DNA of 51,984 nt from contig CANJQC010000023.1 of assembly GCA_947476295.1 (NCBI GenBank), positions 1 to 51,984 on the forward strand. The letters are read 5' to 3'. This DNA comes from Planctomycetaceae bacterium. GTDB taxonomy: Bacteria; Planctomycetota; Planctomycetia; Planctomycetales; Planctomycetaceae. The notes beneath the pieces were generated by a model. The model saw only the letters and a program-made list of their open reading frames with translations, was not told the origin of the DNA and searched no databases. This document shows, piece after piece, positions 43,387 through 51,984 of the stretch; within the stretch, counting starts at the first letter, position 1, and each line of letters opens with the position of its first letter. The position numbers and the translations under genes were made by a program.

Positions 43387-44505
43387 ATGACACGTACTCT
43401 GTCACACAATACACCTCGCATCGTGACGTTTGGCGAGATTATGGCGCGGATGGCCCCGTCGGGAATGCTGCGATTGCAGCAGGTGCTTCCGGGTTCACTG
43501 GATGTCACTTTTGCAGGTGCGGAGGCCAATGTCGCGTCATCGCTGGCGTTGCTCGGCTGTCGTGCGGACTTCGTAACGGCTTTGCCGGAAGGACCGCTCA
43601 CGGAAGGGTGTCTTGGAAGCCTTCGCAGCGTCGGTGTCGGCGTGGATCATATTCGCATCACCGATCGTGGACGCTTCGGAATCTATTTTGTCGAGATGGG
43701 AGCGAACCAGCGTCCCAGCCGCGTCTTCTACGATCGTGAACATACTGCGATCAGTCAGGCCACCGCGGATGATTTCGAATGGCACACAATTCTGGACGGC
43801 GCGGCATGGCTGCATCTGACCGGCATCACTCCCGCATTGTCAAAGACTGCGGCAGAAACGACGATACAGGTAGCAAGAATTGCTCGTACACACGGAATTT
43901 TGGTTTCATGCGACGTCAATTTTCGCGGCAAACTCTGGCGCTGGGATTCGACGCGACCCCCGCAGCAACTAGCCGGCGACGTGCTGCGGGAACTGATTCC
44001 GCAGGTCGATCTCCTTATGGCGAGCGAAGAAGATTTCCGACTGGTCGGTGTGACCGCGGCGAACCCTGTTCAAAGTGCAGCAGCATCGACCGGAATCGAT
44101 ACCGATCGAGCGGCCATGATGGCACGTCGCATGGCAACCGCATTTCCGAATCTCCGGATGATCGCCACAACGTTGCGTGAAAACATTTCGGCCAGTCATA
44201 ATAACTGGGGCGCGATGCTGCTGGATGTTCAAACCGACACCGTGTATCAGGCTCCGGTGCAGAACGGCCGCTACCAACCTTACGAAATCCGCAGCATCGT
44301 GGATCGCGTCGGAGGCGGTGATGCGTTTGACGCAGGGCTGCTCTACGGTTTGACCCATGCGGATTTTACTTTGCAGACGGCACTGGAATTTGCCACCGCC
44401 GCTTCCTGCCTGTCCCATTCCGTCGTGGGTGACTGCAACTTCGCCTCACGAACAGAAATTGAAGATCTGATGAACGGCGCTCGCTCGGGCCGTGTCGTTC
44501 GTTAG
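43387..44505 (+). CDS. PfkB-family sugar kinase, 2-keto-3-deoxygluconate kinase-like
   Basis: A 372-residue ribokinase-fold kinase. The N-terminal signature is TFGEIMARMAPSG, followed by FAGAEANVASSLALLG (substrate glycines). The C-terminal PfkB signature DRVGGGDAFDAGLLYGL has the catalytic base Asp in GGDAFDAG. The closest pattern is KdgK (2-dehydro-3-deoxygluconokinase) of the Entner-Doudoroff/uronate pathway. It would phosphorylate KDG at C6, but the exact sugar cannot be proved by eye. No aldolase gene is adjacent. The start ATG 43387 has only a distant GGAG. Possible control through the inverted repeat at 43151. Confidence 0.83.
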   Translation: MTRTLSHNTPRIVTFGEIMARMAPSGMLRLQQVLPGSLDVTFAGAEANVASSLALLGCRADFVTALPEGPLTEGCLGSLRSVGVGVDHIRITDRGRFGIYFVEMGANQRPSRVFYDREHTAISQATADDFEWHTILDGAAWLHLTGITPALSKTAAETTIQVARIARTHGILVSCDVNFRGKLWRWDSTRPPQQLAGDVLRELIPQVDLLMASEEDFRLVGVTAANPVQSAAASTGIDTDRAAMMARRMATAFPNLRMIATTLRENISASHNNWGAMLLDVQTDTVYQAPVQNGRYQPYEIRSIVDRVGGGDAFDAGLLYGLTHADFTLQTALEFATAASCLSHSVVGDCNFASRTEIEDLMNGARSGRVVR

Positions 44506-44676
44506 TCTCTCGGCATTCTTCAATTTTCCGTGTTCAGATCAATTCTTTAATGAGACCATCTCTAAATCCTCAGGAGAAAGCAACAGGCCGGACGCGATCA
44601 TGCTGAGCAAGAATGGCAGTAAGACCATGACGGGACTCCGTGGTACGAACTCGTTCTACTTTCGGACGCAACTGCG

Positions 44677-45498
44677 TCACACGAAAAAATCGGCTAATAA
44701 TTCAACGGAGGCATCGACGGCATAATGCGAAAAGTCGGTCGTGCCTGCTTCGCGCAGGACATCTTCATCGAGAAAGAAGTGGCCAGAACATTCACGACTC
44801 GGGCGAGTCACGATCTGCCAGGCGGCGTCGGCAACGATCTCCGGGTGCCGGCAGCGGCGGATCGATTCGTCTCCGCCCAGCAGGTTGCGCACAGCAGCTG
44901 TCGCGATGGCGGTACGTGGCCACAGAGCGTTGACGGCAATTCCGGCGTCGCGAAATTCTTCCGCCATCCCCAGCACGCACAGGCTCATGCCAAATTTTGA
45001 CAGGCTGTAGGCCACATGCGGTGCAAACCAGCGGCTTTCCAGATTCAACGGCGGCGCAAGATTCAGAATGTGCGGGTTCGACGACTTCTGCAAATGCGGC
45101 AGACAGGCCTGAGACGTCAAAAACGTCCCGCGAACGTTGACGGAGTGAACCAGATCGTATCGCTTGGCGGGTGTTTTGAGCGTGCCAGCCAGAAACAAGG
45201 CACTGGCGTTGTTGACCAGGATGTCGATACCGCCAAATGTCGCGATCGTTTGCTCAATCGCCGTTTGAATCTGATCTTCGCTGCGCACGTCGCAAACACA
45301 ACCCAGCGCACGACCGCCGCCTGCCTGAATGGCCGCCACAGCCGAATCGATCGTCCCTGGCAGACGTGGGTCCGGCGTTTTCGTCTTCGCAGCAATCACC
45401 ACATTTGCGCCGTCGCGAGCAGCCCTCAGCGCAATCGCCAGTCCAATACCACGACTGCCGCCTGTGATAAATACCGTCCTGCCATGCAAATTGGACAC
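44677..45498 (-). CDS. SDR-family oxidoreductase, HSDL2-like
   Basis: A 273-residue short-chain dehydrogenase/reductase. The Rossmann motif TGGSRGIGLAIAL is near residue 12, NNASALFLAGT near 95, and the catalytic pair Y..SKF is in HVAYSLSKFGMSLCVLGMAE. The string HILNLAPPLNLESRWF and NALWPRTAIATAA match the HSDL2-like subgroup, often linked to fatty-acid or sterol substrates. I chose GTG 45498 because AGGAG lies 6 nt upstream and the family starts there; the frame to 45699 has no homology. Convergent with the kinase gene. NAD(P) preference not determined. Confidence 0.88.
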   Translation of the reverse strand: MSNLHGRTVFITGGSRGIGLAIALRAARDGANVVIAAKTKTPDPRLPGTIDSAVAAIQAGGGRALGCVCDVRSEDQIQTAIEQTIATFGGIDILVNNASALFLAGTLKTPAKRYDLVHSVNVRGTFLTSQACLPHLQKSSNPHILNLAPPLNLESRWFAPHVAYSLSKFGMSLCVLGMAEEFRDAGIAVNALWPRTAIATAAVRNLLGGDESIRRCRHPEIVADAAWQIVTRPSRECSGHFFLDEDVLREAGTTDFSHYAVDASVELLADFFV

Positions 45499-45725
45499 AG
45501 TGAACTCCTGCTGAGTATGGCTGGCAAGCCGCCGTGAGCGACAGCAAACTGGTAGGGTAAAGAATCGGCCTGACTGCGAAGATGAATGTGCTGACAAACT
45601 GACATCTTCAAAGCCCGGGTGGCCGTGACAGGAGCATCGCGAAAAAGAATGTGATGCACAAGTGAAGGTAACATTGTCATTACCTACATCTTCATTCAAG
45701 AATCGGCCTCTTTTTGTTTAACCCG

Positions 45726-45770
45726 AGCCAACGGCGAGGCGCTACGCTGAAGTCATCCTCGCCGTTGGCT
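45726..45770. repeat. 14-bp perfect hairpin, intergenic
   Basis: AGCCAACGGCGAGG (45726-45739) and CCTCGCCGTTGGCT (45757-45770) pair perfectly around a 17-nt loop. On the plus strand TTTTGAGG follows; on the minus strand CGGGTTAAACAAAAAGAGG follows. TTGTTTAACC also precedes the GC palindromes at 42990. It may terminate the large gene ending at 45981 on the minus strand, but the A/T tail is on the wrong side, so a REP-type repeat is more likely. Confidence 0.6.
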
Positions 45771-45980
45771 TTTGAGGTAGCGAAGCACGAAGCTCTGTGG
45801 CCAGCGGAAGGATTCTCTTCGATGAAGGCCGTGCCTAGGGAGTAACGACCGTCGTACTCCACGCGGTCATCTGTGAGAAAACTGGCGAGCGGCATACATC
45901 AGATTGCCGGTACAAAATCGAGTGCCATTTGGCACACGCCGCTCCGCACGCCGGACTCATCTCTGGCCGCACGCAGTGTA

Positions 45981-48900
45981 CTATTGACCGGGTGCGCTGG
46001 ACTGGGGTGCTGCGGCTGGTGGTGGTTCTGGTTCGCCAAGGAAATCGTAGGCTTCGAAATCTGAGAAGATATGCTCACTCAGAAACGCCTGAGCCTGCTC
46101 ATCCAGCATCGCAAGATACGCAATGGCTATCTGGCGATAGCTGGATTCCCCGCCTTCAGTGATCACTGCCTTCAAAAGTGACCGCGCCGATTCGAGGTCC
46201 GCTTCTTCAATGCGAATCATAGCGAGCAGAAATGTGATTTCGGCACGAGTGGCCGGCAGGATTTCCATCACTAGACTCAACGCATCTAATTGTCCCATCG
46301 GCCACACAGGAATGGGGGAATTCGCCATAATGTTGGCGTCTGCAACCATCGGCAACGAAAACAGAGTTTTGGCGTAAGGTTCCTGCATGGACATCATTGC
46401 ATCCAGCTCCTTTAACTGCGACGACCATGTGTCGTAAGCAGACGTCAGATCACTGATCGCCAACTGAGACAAGGCGGTCGGCAACTGCCATTCCGTACCG
46501 GTCATCAGCTGTGGCTGCTGGCGTACTGACTCGGCCATCATCGCGAGTGCCTGATGAGCTTCCTCTAGGCGGCCGGCTTCCAGCATTAACTGTCCGCGTA
46601 ATACAACACCCTGCGGACTTCGTCTCACGGCGTCCGGATCACTATCCATCAATTGCAGCGCAGCAAGCGTGAAGCCGCCTCTGTTGATTTCTGAAGCAAG
46701 TGCCACAAACTGGTTGACTCGATCCTCTTCCTTTTCCGGCGTCGCTTGTTTTTCAAGGTATTCCTCAAGTTTTTTCTTATTATCGCTGATCAGATCGTGA
46801 ATCTCGCGTTGCAATTTCTGTAGTTCGGAGAGCACAGGTTGTTTCTGCGGGTCATCAGAATTCCTATATCGGTCTTCTAACAGCGACAGCAAGTGATCAA
46901 TCGCATCGCCAGCCAGGTCAGTTCGGTTCTGCTGACGATAAAGGTTCAGCAGTCCGTCCCAGGCCCCTTCATCGTCAGGTTCCGTCACCAGTGACTGTCG
47001 ATACGCCATGACTGCCTGGAAGTAACGAATGCGTTTGAATCGATCCTCCATCGCGAGGCCACCGACCAGTTGCTCCAGTTCACTCAGACGCGAGTAAGCC
47101 ATTCCCAGTAACCGATAGGCCCTTGCATCATTGGATGACTGATCCAAGACGAGGTTCAGCCGCCGAATGGCAAGATGCGAACTCGCAATGGCTGACATCG
47201 CCTGTTCGGCCGATTCCGGCTGAATGCCGGCAAAAGTGGAGTAATGCATTGCCATGCGAAGATTTTTATCCACGGACGGACGGACGCGGTAAACATATTT
47301 TTCATAAAAGTTTGGCTCGCGGGCGAATTCTCGCAGCGACGGCGGAGCACTCGAAGCATCACGGAACGCCTCCTTAGGCCAGTTAGGCATACGGCTTGCG
47401 CGTTCCATCGCCGACATCGAAGGGCGGACACGTTCCAAGATTGCCGCAGATGCTTCAATGCTGATCGGAATCCACTGCGCCGTTTGTGCCAGATTCGACA
47501 TGGATCGATAGTCTGGAGATCCCGGCGGCGCCAGACGTGTCATCGCGTGCGTAATATGAAATTCCGCCAGAACGTCCGTAGACACTTTGAGACTGGCCAT
47601 CCTCTTCTCTTCGAATTTTTTTAGCACCGACTTATCCTGAGTATTGTCTTCAGGCGGAGGAATCGGATGAAACAGTGTCGTCAAGAGAATGGCATGTTTT
47701 GCAAAGACGGATTTGGCATCTTCCGGCTGTTCATCTGCGTCGCCGGGACGACCGAACGGCAGCATTCGGCTATCGACAAAACTCTTTCGCCCATTCCATA
47801 TCAGCAGATCGCCCTGTTCCAGACGTGTGTGAAGAATGTTTGCCGCCGGATCAAGATCTTTGAGTTGAGCAGCGAACGTATCCATTGTCACATGCGTATC
47901 GCGATCGAAGCCCATGCCCAGCGGCGCAGCGCCCGGCAGACGGGATGCCACGACGCAGAATCCCAGAGCCGCCAAAGCCAACACAGTGACGGCACGTCCA
48001 CCGCGTGAAAACAGGAGTTCCTTCGAATCCACGGTATACTGTTGATTGAACGCGCGACGATACCAGTCCTGAGCCGAAATACTTGCCACGACCGCCGCTA
48101 CGATCGCTGCCGCTGGAAGTTCGTGCGCCGCCAGCAAAGACAGTCCTGTAACGCCGATGAGCGCGAACAGGAAACCCATATCACGCCGTGTTCGCGCCAG
48201 CAGCAGCACTACAAACCCGGTCAACAAAAGTGCCAGACCAGCGATCTGAGAATGATCAAACAGCCGAATTGCACTCGGGTTTAACACAGAATAGTAGTCC
48301 ACGCGGCCGTCGAAACTCATCGCGGCCGTTGCGATATCCACCGGACGCTGCGCCTGCATCGCCGGATATTCCACTGAGTAAATTGTGACCGGGCCCAGCA
48401 ATGAGTTCCCCGGAAATGGATTCACCAGCAACGCAGCGACGCTCAAGCAGGCAGTTAGCCATAGCGAAGGACTTTCTGATTTGATGCGTGCATCGGACTT
48501 TCTGGTTGCCATAAAATTGCTGACAGACACGCCAATGAAGTACATCATAACCACGAACGACCCGACCCACGCGCGTGCATCAAAGTTGCACCACACGGCT
48601 ATCAACAGTGGCAGTTTCCATTGGAGACCCGAAGCTGTTCCAAGCCGATGCTGACACAGCCATCGCATTGTGATGGTCATGCCGAGCATCGTAAATAGTT
48701 CCGGCAGCGGTACGAAATCAGATGAACACGCCACAATCGCAAACACCGCACAGATGGAATTCCACCACGTCGGAACGCCTCGAATCGAAATGTGCGTGAG
48801 CAGGTATCCGACTAATCCTGCAATCGCAACTTTCAACAGCGTCAGCGCTTTGTCACCGCCTGCTGACCAGCAGAGACTGATGATATGATCGAAAAGCCAG

Positions 48901-49268
48901 CTCACGTTAGGCGATGGTTTTTCAGCCGCTGTCAATGACAGGACGTCTGTGCGAGGCGGCAGCATCCCGTGAGCCTGCATGTAGTCGCCTGACCGAATCA
49001 GCACGAGCGGCTTGGTGTCATTGATCTGCGTAAATCCCATCAATACGCCAAGGAAGATCGCGGCCCAGCGAAGCATAAAGTCGCCGCGAACGGCTTCTTC
49101 TTCGACCATTTCCGACGTCAACGGTTCCTCCTCCGGCAACTCGTCATGCAGGTCGCGTTCGTCGGAAAACACGGTGCTCGACGAGACGGCTGCCGCGTCT
49201 GGAGAATCTTCTGGTTTGGGGGATTCGGAATCCTGGGAGGCGTCGCCGGACACTCGGAAATCTCTCAT
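45981..49268 (-). CDS. Large multi-pass membrane protein with TPR-like C-terminal half
   Basis: A 1095-residue protein. The N-terminus is acidic (1-65, DELPEEEPLTSEMVEEEAV). Roughly ten hydrophobic helices follow between about 66 and 430 (for example WAAIFLGVLMGFT, LALLLTGFVVLLLA). Next is a globular stretch with GDLLIWNGRKSFVDSRMLPF, a pattern seen after the membrane part of GT-C-like glycosyltransferase relatives. The second half is helical and TPR-like (ARAYRLLGMAYSRLSELEQL, ALQLMDSDPDAVRRSPQGVV). The tail is EPPPAAAPQSSAPGQ. No catalytic motif can be named. It stands alone, divergent from the pyrophosphorylase gene (285-bp gap). Role unknown, envelope or polysaccharide-related by inference. 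Confidence 0.7.
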   Translation of the reverse strand: MRDFRVSGDASQDSESPKPEDSPDAAAVSSSTVFSDERDLHDELPEEEPLTSEMVEEEAVRGDFMLRWAAIFLGVLMGFTQINDTKPLVLIRSGDYMQAHGMLPPRTDVLSLTAAEKPSPNVSWLFDHIISLCWSAGGDKALTLLKVAIAGLVGYLLTHISIRGVPTWWNSICAVFAIVACSSDFVPLPELFTMLGMTITMRWLCQHRLGTASGLQWKLPLLIAVWCNFDARAWVGSFVVMMYFIGVSVSNFMATRKSDARIKSESPSLWLTACLSVAALLVNPFPGNSLLGPVTIYSVEYPAMQAQRPVDIATAAMSFDGRVDYYSVLNPSAIRLFDHSQIAGLALLLTGFVVLLLARTRRDMGFLFALIGVTGLSLLAAHELPAAAIVAAVVASISAQDWYRRAFNQQYTVDSKELLFSRGGRAVTVLALAALGFCVVASRLPGAAPLGMGFDRDTHVTMDTFAAQLKDLDPAANILHTRLEQGDLLIWNGRKSFVDSRMLPFGRPGDADEQPEDAKSVFAKHAILLTTLFHPIPPPEDNTQDKSVLKKFEEKRMASLKVSTDVLAEFHITHAMTRLAPPGSPDYRSMSNLAQTAQWIPISIEASAAILERVRPSMSAMERASRMPNWPKEAFRDASSAPPSLREFAREPNFYEKYVYRVRPSVDKNLRMAMHYSTFAGIQPESAEQAMSAIASSHLAIRRLNLVLDQSSNDARAYRLLGMAYSRLSELEQLVGGLAMEDRFKRIRYFQAVMAYRQSLVTEPDDEGAWDGLLNLYRQQNRTDLAGDAIDHLLSLLEDRYRNSDDPQKQPVLSELQKLQREIHDLISDNKKKLEEYLEKQATPEKEEDRVNQFVALASEINRGGFTLAALQLMDSDPDAVRRSPQGVVLRGQLMLEAGRLEEAHQALAMMAESVRQQPQLMTGTEWQLPTALSQLAISDLTSAYDTWSSQLKELDAMMSMQEPYAKTLFSLPMVADANIMANSPIPVWPMGQLDALSLVMEILPATRAEITFLLAMIRIEEADLESARSLLKAVITEGGESSYRQIAIAYLAMLDEQAQAFLSEHIFSDFEAYDFLGEPEPPPAAAPQSSAPGQ

Positions 49269-49553
49269 TCTGGGTAATTCAGTCGCTGGAATCCGCGCAG
49301 GGCGGCACCTTAGCTGAGGATACGCCGGTTATTCACGATTTGTTGGGCCAACTTATAGCCGCCTTGGCGAATCGGGCGCAAACTGAGCGAAATGGCATTG
49401 CGCAGGTTATGCGGGCAAGTCTCTGCCGTTGATGCGGCAAACCGGCGAAGAACTTTCTGTGATCTATGCAGTGACAGACTATACTGCAACCAACCATGAT
49501 ACGAATCTTCCCGCTAATTCCCGCACACCTTATTTCCTCGTCCAACTTCCACC

Positions 49554-50963
49554 ATGAACGTCATTCCTGCCAAAGTCCGCGAACAGCTCGATAACGCCTC
49601 ACAGTCTCATCTGCTGCTGTTCTGGGACGAACTCTCTGCATCACAAAGAACTTCCCTGCTGAATCAGATTGATGGCACTGATTTGAAGATGCTTGATCAG
49701 ATCTGGCGATCATCCATCAACGACGATTCTCCGCTCGACGCGACAGCACGAATCGAATCGGCAAAGAGTCCCGGTCAGGTAGTGGGACAGCCCCAGTCTG
49801 CCGCCGACATCGATCGCTGGAAACAGGCGACGCGACTCGGTGAACGCGAACTGGAAGCTGGCAGTGTCGCCGTCATCACAGTTGCCGGAGGACAGGGAAG
49901 TCGCTTGGGATTTGATCACCCTAAAGGCATGTTTCCGATCGGTCCAAAATCAGATCGCACGCTGTTTCAAATCTTCGCCGAACAGATTCTCGCACGACGG
50001 CGACGGCATCGATCGACAATTCCGTGGCTCATTATGACCAGCGATGCGACTCATGCAGAGACGCTGGAATTTCTGCAGCAGCACAATTATTTCGAACTTG
50101 GCGAAGACACGGTGCATCTTTTTCAACAAGGAAGTTTGCCCGCTCTGGATGCAGCAACAGGACGCATTCTGATGAACGGCCCCGGCGAGTTGGCTCTCTC
50201 ACCCGATGGCCACGGCGGGCTGGTCGCAGCGCTGGCGAATGCCGGGTTACTTGATCTGCTGGCCCAGCACGGCATTCGGCATTTGTTTTATCACCAGGTG
50301 GATAACCCGACAGCGATCCTCTGCGATCCTGCTTTGATCGGATTTCACGCTCAACAACGCTCGCAACTGACAACCAATGTGGTGCGGAAGGTGAGTCCCA
50401 CCGAACGTATGGGCGTGCTTGCTGACATTAACGGGCGCACTGAGATCGTGGAATACAGTGAACTGACGCCCGAACAGGCGGAGCGCTGCGATGCCAGCGG
50501 CGACTGGATCTTCTGGGCAGGCAATACAGCCATTCACGTGTTTGATCGTGAGTTTCTGGAACAACTCGCGGCAGACGGCGGCAAACTTCCCTTGCACGTC
50601 GCTCGCAAGAATGTTGCTTTCATTGACGATCGTGGTGCAGCGATTAAACCGAATGATCCCGCAAAGCCGAACGCCATCAAACTGGAACGATTTATTTTTG
50701 ACGCATTGCCGATCGCCGAACGAACACTCATTGTCGAAGGCAACCGCACGCGGGAATTTAATCCAGTCAAGAATCGTGACGGTGCGGACTCTCCCGAAAC
50801 TTCCCGCGCCGCGTTGTCGCGCATTGCTCGCGAATGGCTGGCAGCAGCCGGTCATGCGGTTGCCGATGATCGGCCAGTAGAAATCAGCCCGCTGCACGCA
50901 CTGGATGCCGATGAACTGGCTCAGAAGATTGCGTCGAGGACCATTCGTGTTGCTGACTTGTGA
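49554..50963 (+). CDS. UDP-sugar (UDP-N-acetylhexosamine-type) pyrophosphorylase
   Basis: A 469-residue nucleotidyltransferase of the eukaryotic-type UDPGP/UAP family. It makes UDP-sugars from UTP and a sugar 1-phosphate. The nucleotide loop is VAGGQGSRLGFDHPKGMFPI (110-129). Other family motifs are PWLIMTSDATH, NGPGELALSPDGHGG, FYHQVDNPTAILCDPALIGF, NVVRKVSPTERMGVL and KLERFIFDALP. By motif style the sugar is more likely GlcNAc/GalNAc-1-P than glucose-1-P. No ribosome site is seen before ATG 49554. Cytoplasmic. Confidence 0.88.
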   Translation: MNVIPAKVREQLDNASQSHLLLFWDELSASQRTSLLNQIDGTDLKMLDQIWRSSINDDSPLDATARIESAKSPGQVVGQPQSAADIDRWKQATRLGERELEAGSVAVITVAGGQGSRLGFDHPKGMFPIGPKSDRTLFQIFAEQILARRRRHRSTIPWLIMTSDATHAETLEFLQQHNYFELGEDTVHLFQQGSLPALDAATGRILMNGPGELALSPDGHGGLVAALANAGLLDLLAQHGIRHLFYHQVDNPTAILCDPALIGFHAQQRSQLTTNVVRKVSPTERMGVLADINGRTEIVEYSELTPEQAERCDASGDWIFWAGNTAIHVFDREFLEQLAADGGKLPLHVARKNVAFIDDRGAAIKPNDPAKPNAIKLERFIFDALPIAERTLIVEGNRTREFNPVKNRDGADSPETSRAALSRIAREWLAAAGHAVADDRPVEISPLHALDADELAQKIASRTIRVADL

Positions 50964-51058
50964 GTATTCGCACGTAGGATGGACATTCATGTCCGTCGCG
51001 TGGCCAAAGATCGCTGTCGAAGCGAATCTTGCGATGACCACAGGATTTTTTCGGTGGA

Positions 51059-51157
51059 GACCGCTCGAGAAATAACTGTCTCTTTTATACCCCTCACCCT
51101 GCCCTCTCCCCTTGCCAAGGGAGAGGAGGATGCGGTCGAATTATTTCTCGAACGGTC
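51059..51157. repeat. Nested inverted-repeat element (MITE/REP-like)
   Basis: The outer arms GACCGCTCGAGAAATAA (51059-51075) and TTATTTCTCGAACGGTC (51140-51156) are inverse copies with one mismatch. Between them lies a second palindrome, CCTCTCCC..GGGAGAGG (about 51103-51126), preceded by CCCCTCACCCTGC. The related element at 34541-34615 shares both parts. It lies between the convergent pyrophosphorylase and Trm112-like genes. No open frame, so any movement would be by a transposase acting in trans. Confidence 0.65.
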
Positions 51158-51158
51158 C

Positions 51159-51374
51159 TTAGCTTCGGCCCGCCCGTTGCATGGCGGCGGTCCACGCTTC
51201 CGGTGTCAGTTCTTCTGCTTCTTCCATCAACAGGCGTGGTATGTCCTCCAGAATTGGATACCGCAGCCGCACTTCTGGATTTGTGCAGACCAAGGATTCT
51301 CCGTCCAGCACAAGGTCACTGTGACATTTTGGACAGACGAGATAGCTCTTAGATTTTTCGAAATTGAATGTCAT
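51159..51374 (-). CDS. Trm112-family small protein
   Basis: A 71-residue Trm112-like (UPF0434) protein. The conserved core is YLVCPKCHSDLVLDGESLVC, with zinc-type cysteines in CPKC plus a later Cys, then RLRYPILEDIPRLLMEEAEE. PILEDIPRLL is the family hallmark. The expected fourth metal cysteine is not obvious. I chose ATG 51374 (GGAG 9 nt upstream) over the TTG at 51407. In eukaryotes Trm112 activates methyltransferases; the bacterial role is unclear. It lies just downstream of the isomerase gene on the same strand (29 nt from stop to ATG). Confidence 0.85.
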   Translation of the reverse strand: MTFNFEKSKSYLVCPKCHSDLVLDGESLVCTNPEVRLRYPILEDIPRLLMEEAEELTPEAWTAAMQRAGRS

Positions 51375-51403
51375 GGAATCGTGCTCCGCAAAAATATCCT
51401 GGT

Positions 51404-51984
51404 TCAAAAGCCCCGCAACGTTCGGATATCGGCAAACGTCCGCAGCGAATAATCAATCCCTGCATAGTCCAGCGCAGAACACAATGCACGGACGGCGACT
51501 CCCATGCCATCAGGGCCGCTGAAGCCGCCGAACTGGCCGCCGCCTTTTAAGTGCGGCTCTGTCTCAAGGTAGAAGCCTTCGATGCCCAGTTTCTGAAGAC
51601 GCTTCTCAATCGTCGGCAGTTGCTCGCGCAGATCACGGAAGATCATTTCATGGCCGGAATCGCCGTCCGTACACGGCACAAAATTCTTTAGTCGATCTTC
51701 ATTGACGACCCCTTCCCAAACCAGGCTGGGATCAATCCGATAGTCCTTGACGTGCATCCAGCCCAGCCAGGGAATCGTCGCCCTGTACTCTTCGTAAACC
51801 TGAACTGCGTTCTTGTTCTGCGCAGCCACATTCCCACCGTCAAAGATCAATACCATCGACGGATGATTCACCCGCTTCGCAAGTTCTGCCAGCAGCGGCC
51901 CTGTCTCGCCGACAAGATTCGGCTCGATTTCAAGACCGTAGACCAGTCCTTCCTTTGCACACGCTTCTGTGATTGTGCGAATCT
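51404..51984 (-). CDS. Sugar phosphate isomerase/epimerase (TIM barrel), 5' end outside window
   Basis: The frame is open to the right edge, giving 192 C-terminal residues. [40 protein letters not shown] and [10 protein letters not shown] match the xylose isomerase-like TIM-barrel family (AP_endonuc_2). Glu, Asp and His in these strands are the usual metal ligands. Later come [20 protein letters not shown] and a short C-terminus. The substrate is unknown; many planctomycete paralogues exist. A GTG at 51871 lies inside the conserved part, so the true start is beyond 51984. Confidence 0.82.
   Translation of the reverse strand, partial: IRTITEACAKEGLVYGLEIEPNLVGETGPLLAELAKRVNHPSMVLIFDGGNVAAQNKNAVQVYEEYRATIPWLGWMHVKDYRIDPSLVWEGVVNEDRLKNFVPCTDGDSGHEMIFRDLREQLPTIEKRLQKLGIEGFYLETEPHLKGGGQFGGFSGPDGMGVAVRALCSALDYAGIDYSLRTFADIRTLRGF

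Noticed and set aside
44492-44725. 77-codon plus-strand frame after the sugar kinase
   Set aside because: No ribosome site or homology, and it overlaps the ends of the kinase and SDR genes; composition looks non-coding.
45692-45895. 67-codon minus-strand frame upstream of the SDR gene
   Set aside because: Much of it is translated from the palindromic repeat at 45726-45770, there is no ribosome site, and no family is recognisable.

Overview
The window is bacterial and almost certainly from the phylum Planctomycetota. The main evidence is four linked pairs of PSCyt1/DUF1549/DUF1553 ('planctomycete cytochrome C') proteins with DUF1501 proteins. Supporting evidence comes from a secreted DUF1080 protein, large-surface-protein (calcium-binding repeat) fragments and a DUF6268-type outer-membrane protein. 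The genus cannot be read from the sequence alone.

Layout. (1) 1-720: remnants of a large surface protein and of a small unknown protein, minus strand. (2) 739-1524: a YkgJ-type cysteine-cluster protein. (3) 1723-20029: the dominant block. Three PSD1-DUF1501 gene pairs lie on the minus strand (6525 to 1723; 15805 to 11432, continuing 11435 to 6856) and one pair lies divergently on the plus strand (16030-20029). Each pair has a large protein with a CxxCH-containing DUF1549 region and a DUF1553 region, followed within 40 nt or with overlap by a Tat-exported DUF1501 protein. One large protein (12887-15805) lacks the N-terminal c-type haem domain. (4) 20030-21707: a gene graveyard with a WD40 fragment carrying an in-frame stop, the C-terminal end of a calcium-binding-repeat protein, a RAYT transposase remnant and REP-like palindromes. 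(5) 21664-26166: htpG (minus), then a small lipoprotein, tsaE and an outer-membrane beta-barrel (plus). (6) 26305-27648: a TPR-methyltransferase fusion. (7) 27686-29043: a second graveyard, with an alpha/beta-hydrolase-like pseudogene and a glycogen phosphorylase pseudogene in head-to-head orientation. (8) 29323-31889: a DUF1080 protein and a secreted protein of unknown function, convergent on a shared terminator hairpin. (9) 32339-40841: a translation/secretion housekeeping run, rpsB-tsf-pyrH-tgt-yajC-secDF (SecD and SecF fused). (10) 41042-51984: biosynthetic arginine decarboxylase, KdgK-like sugar kinase, HSDL2-like SDR oxidoreductase, a very large membrane/TPR protein, a UDP-sugar pyrophosphorylase, a Trm112-like protein and a sugar phosphate isomerase/epimerase that runs off the right edge.

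Functionally, the PSD1/DUF1501 block looks like an envelope system of paralogous modules: putative haem proteins paired with exported DUF1501 (alkaline-phosphatase/sulfatase-fold) proteins. Its biochemical role is not known, and any link to polysaccharide or sulfated-glycan use is inference. The rest is mostly core metabolism separated by intergenic palindromes. Several of these palindromes share sequence with each other and look like REP/RAYT-type elements. No tRNA, rRNA, CRISPR array or intact transposase was seen.
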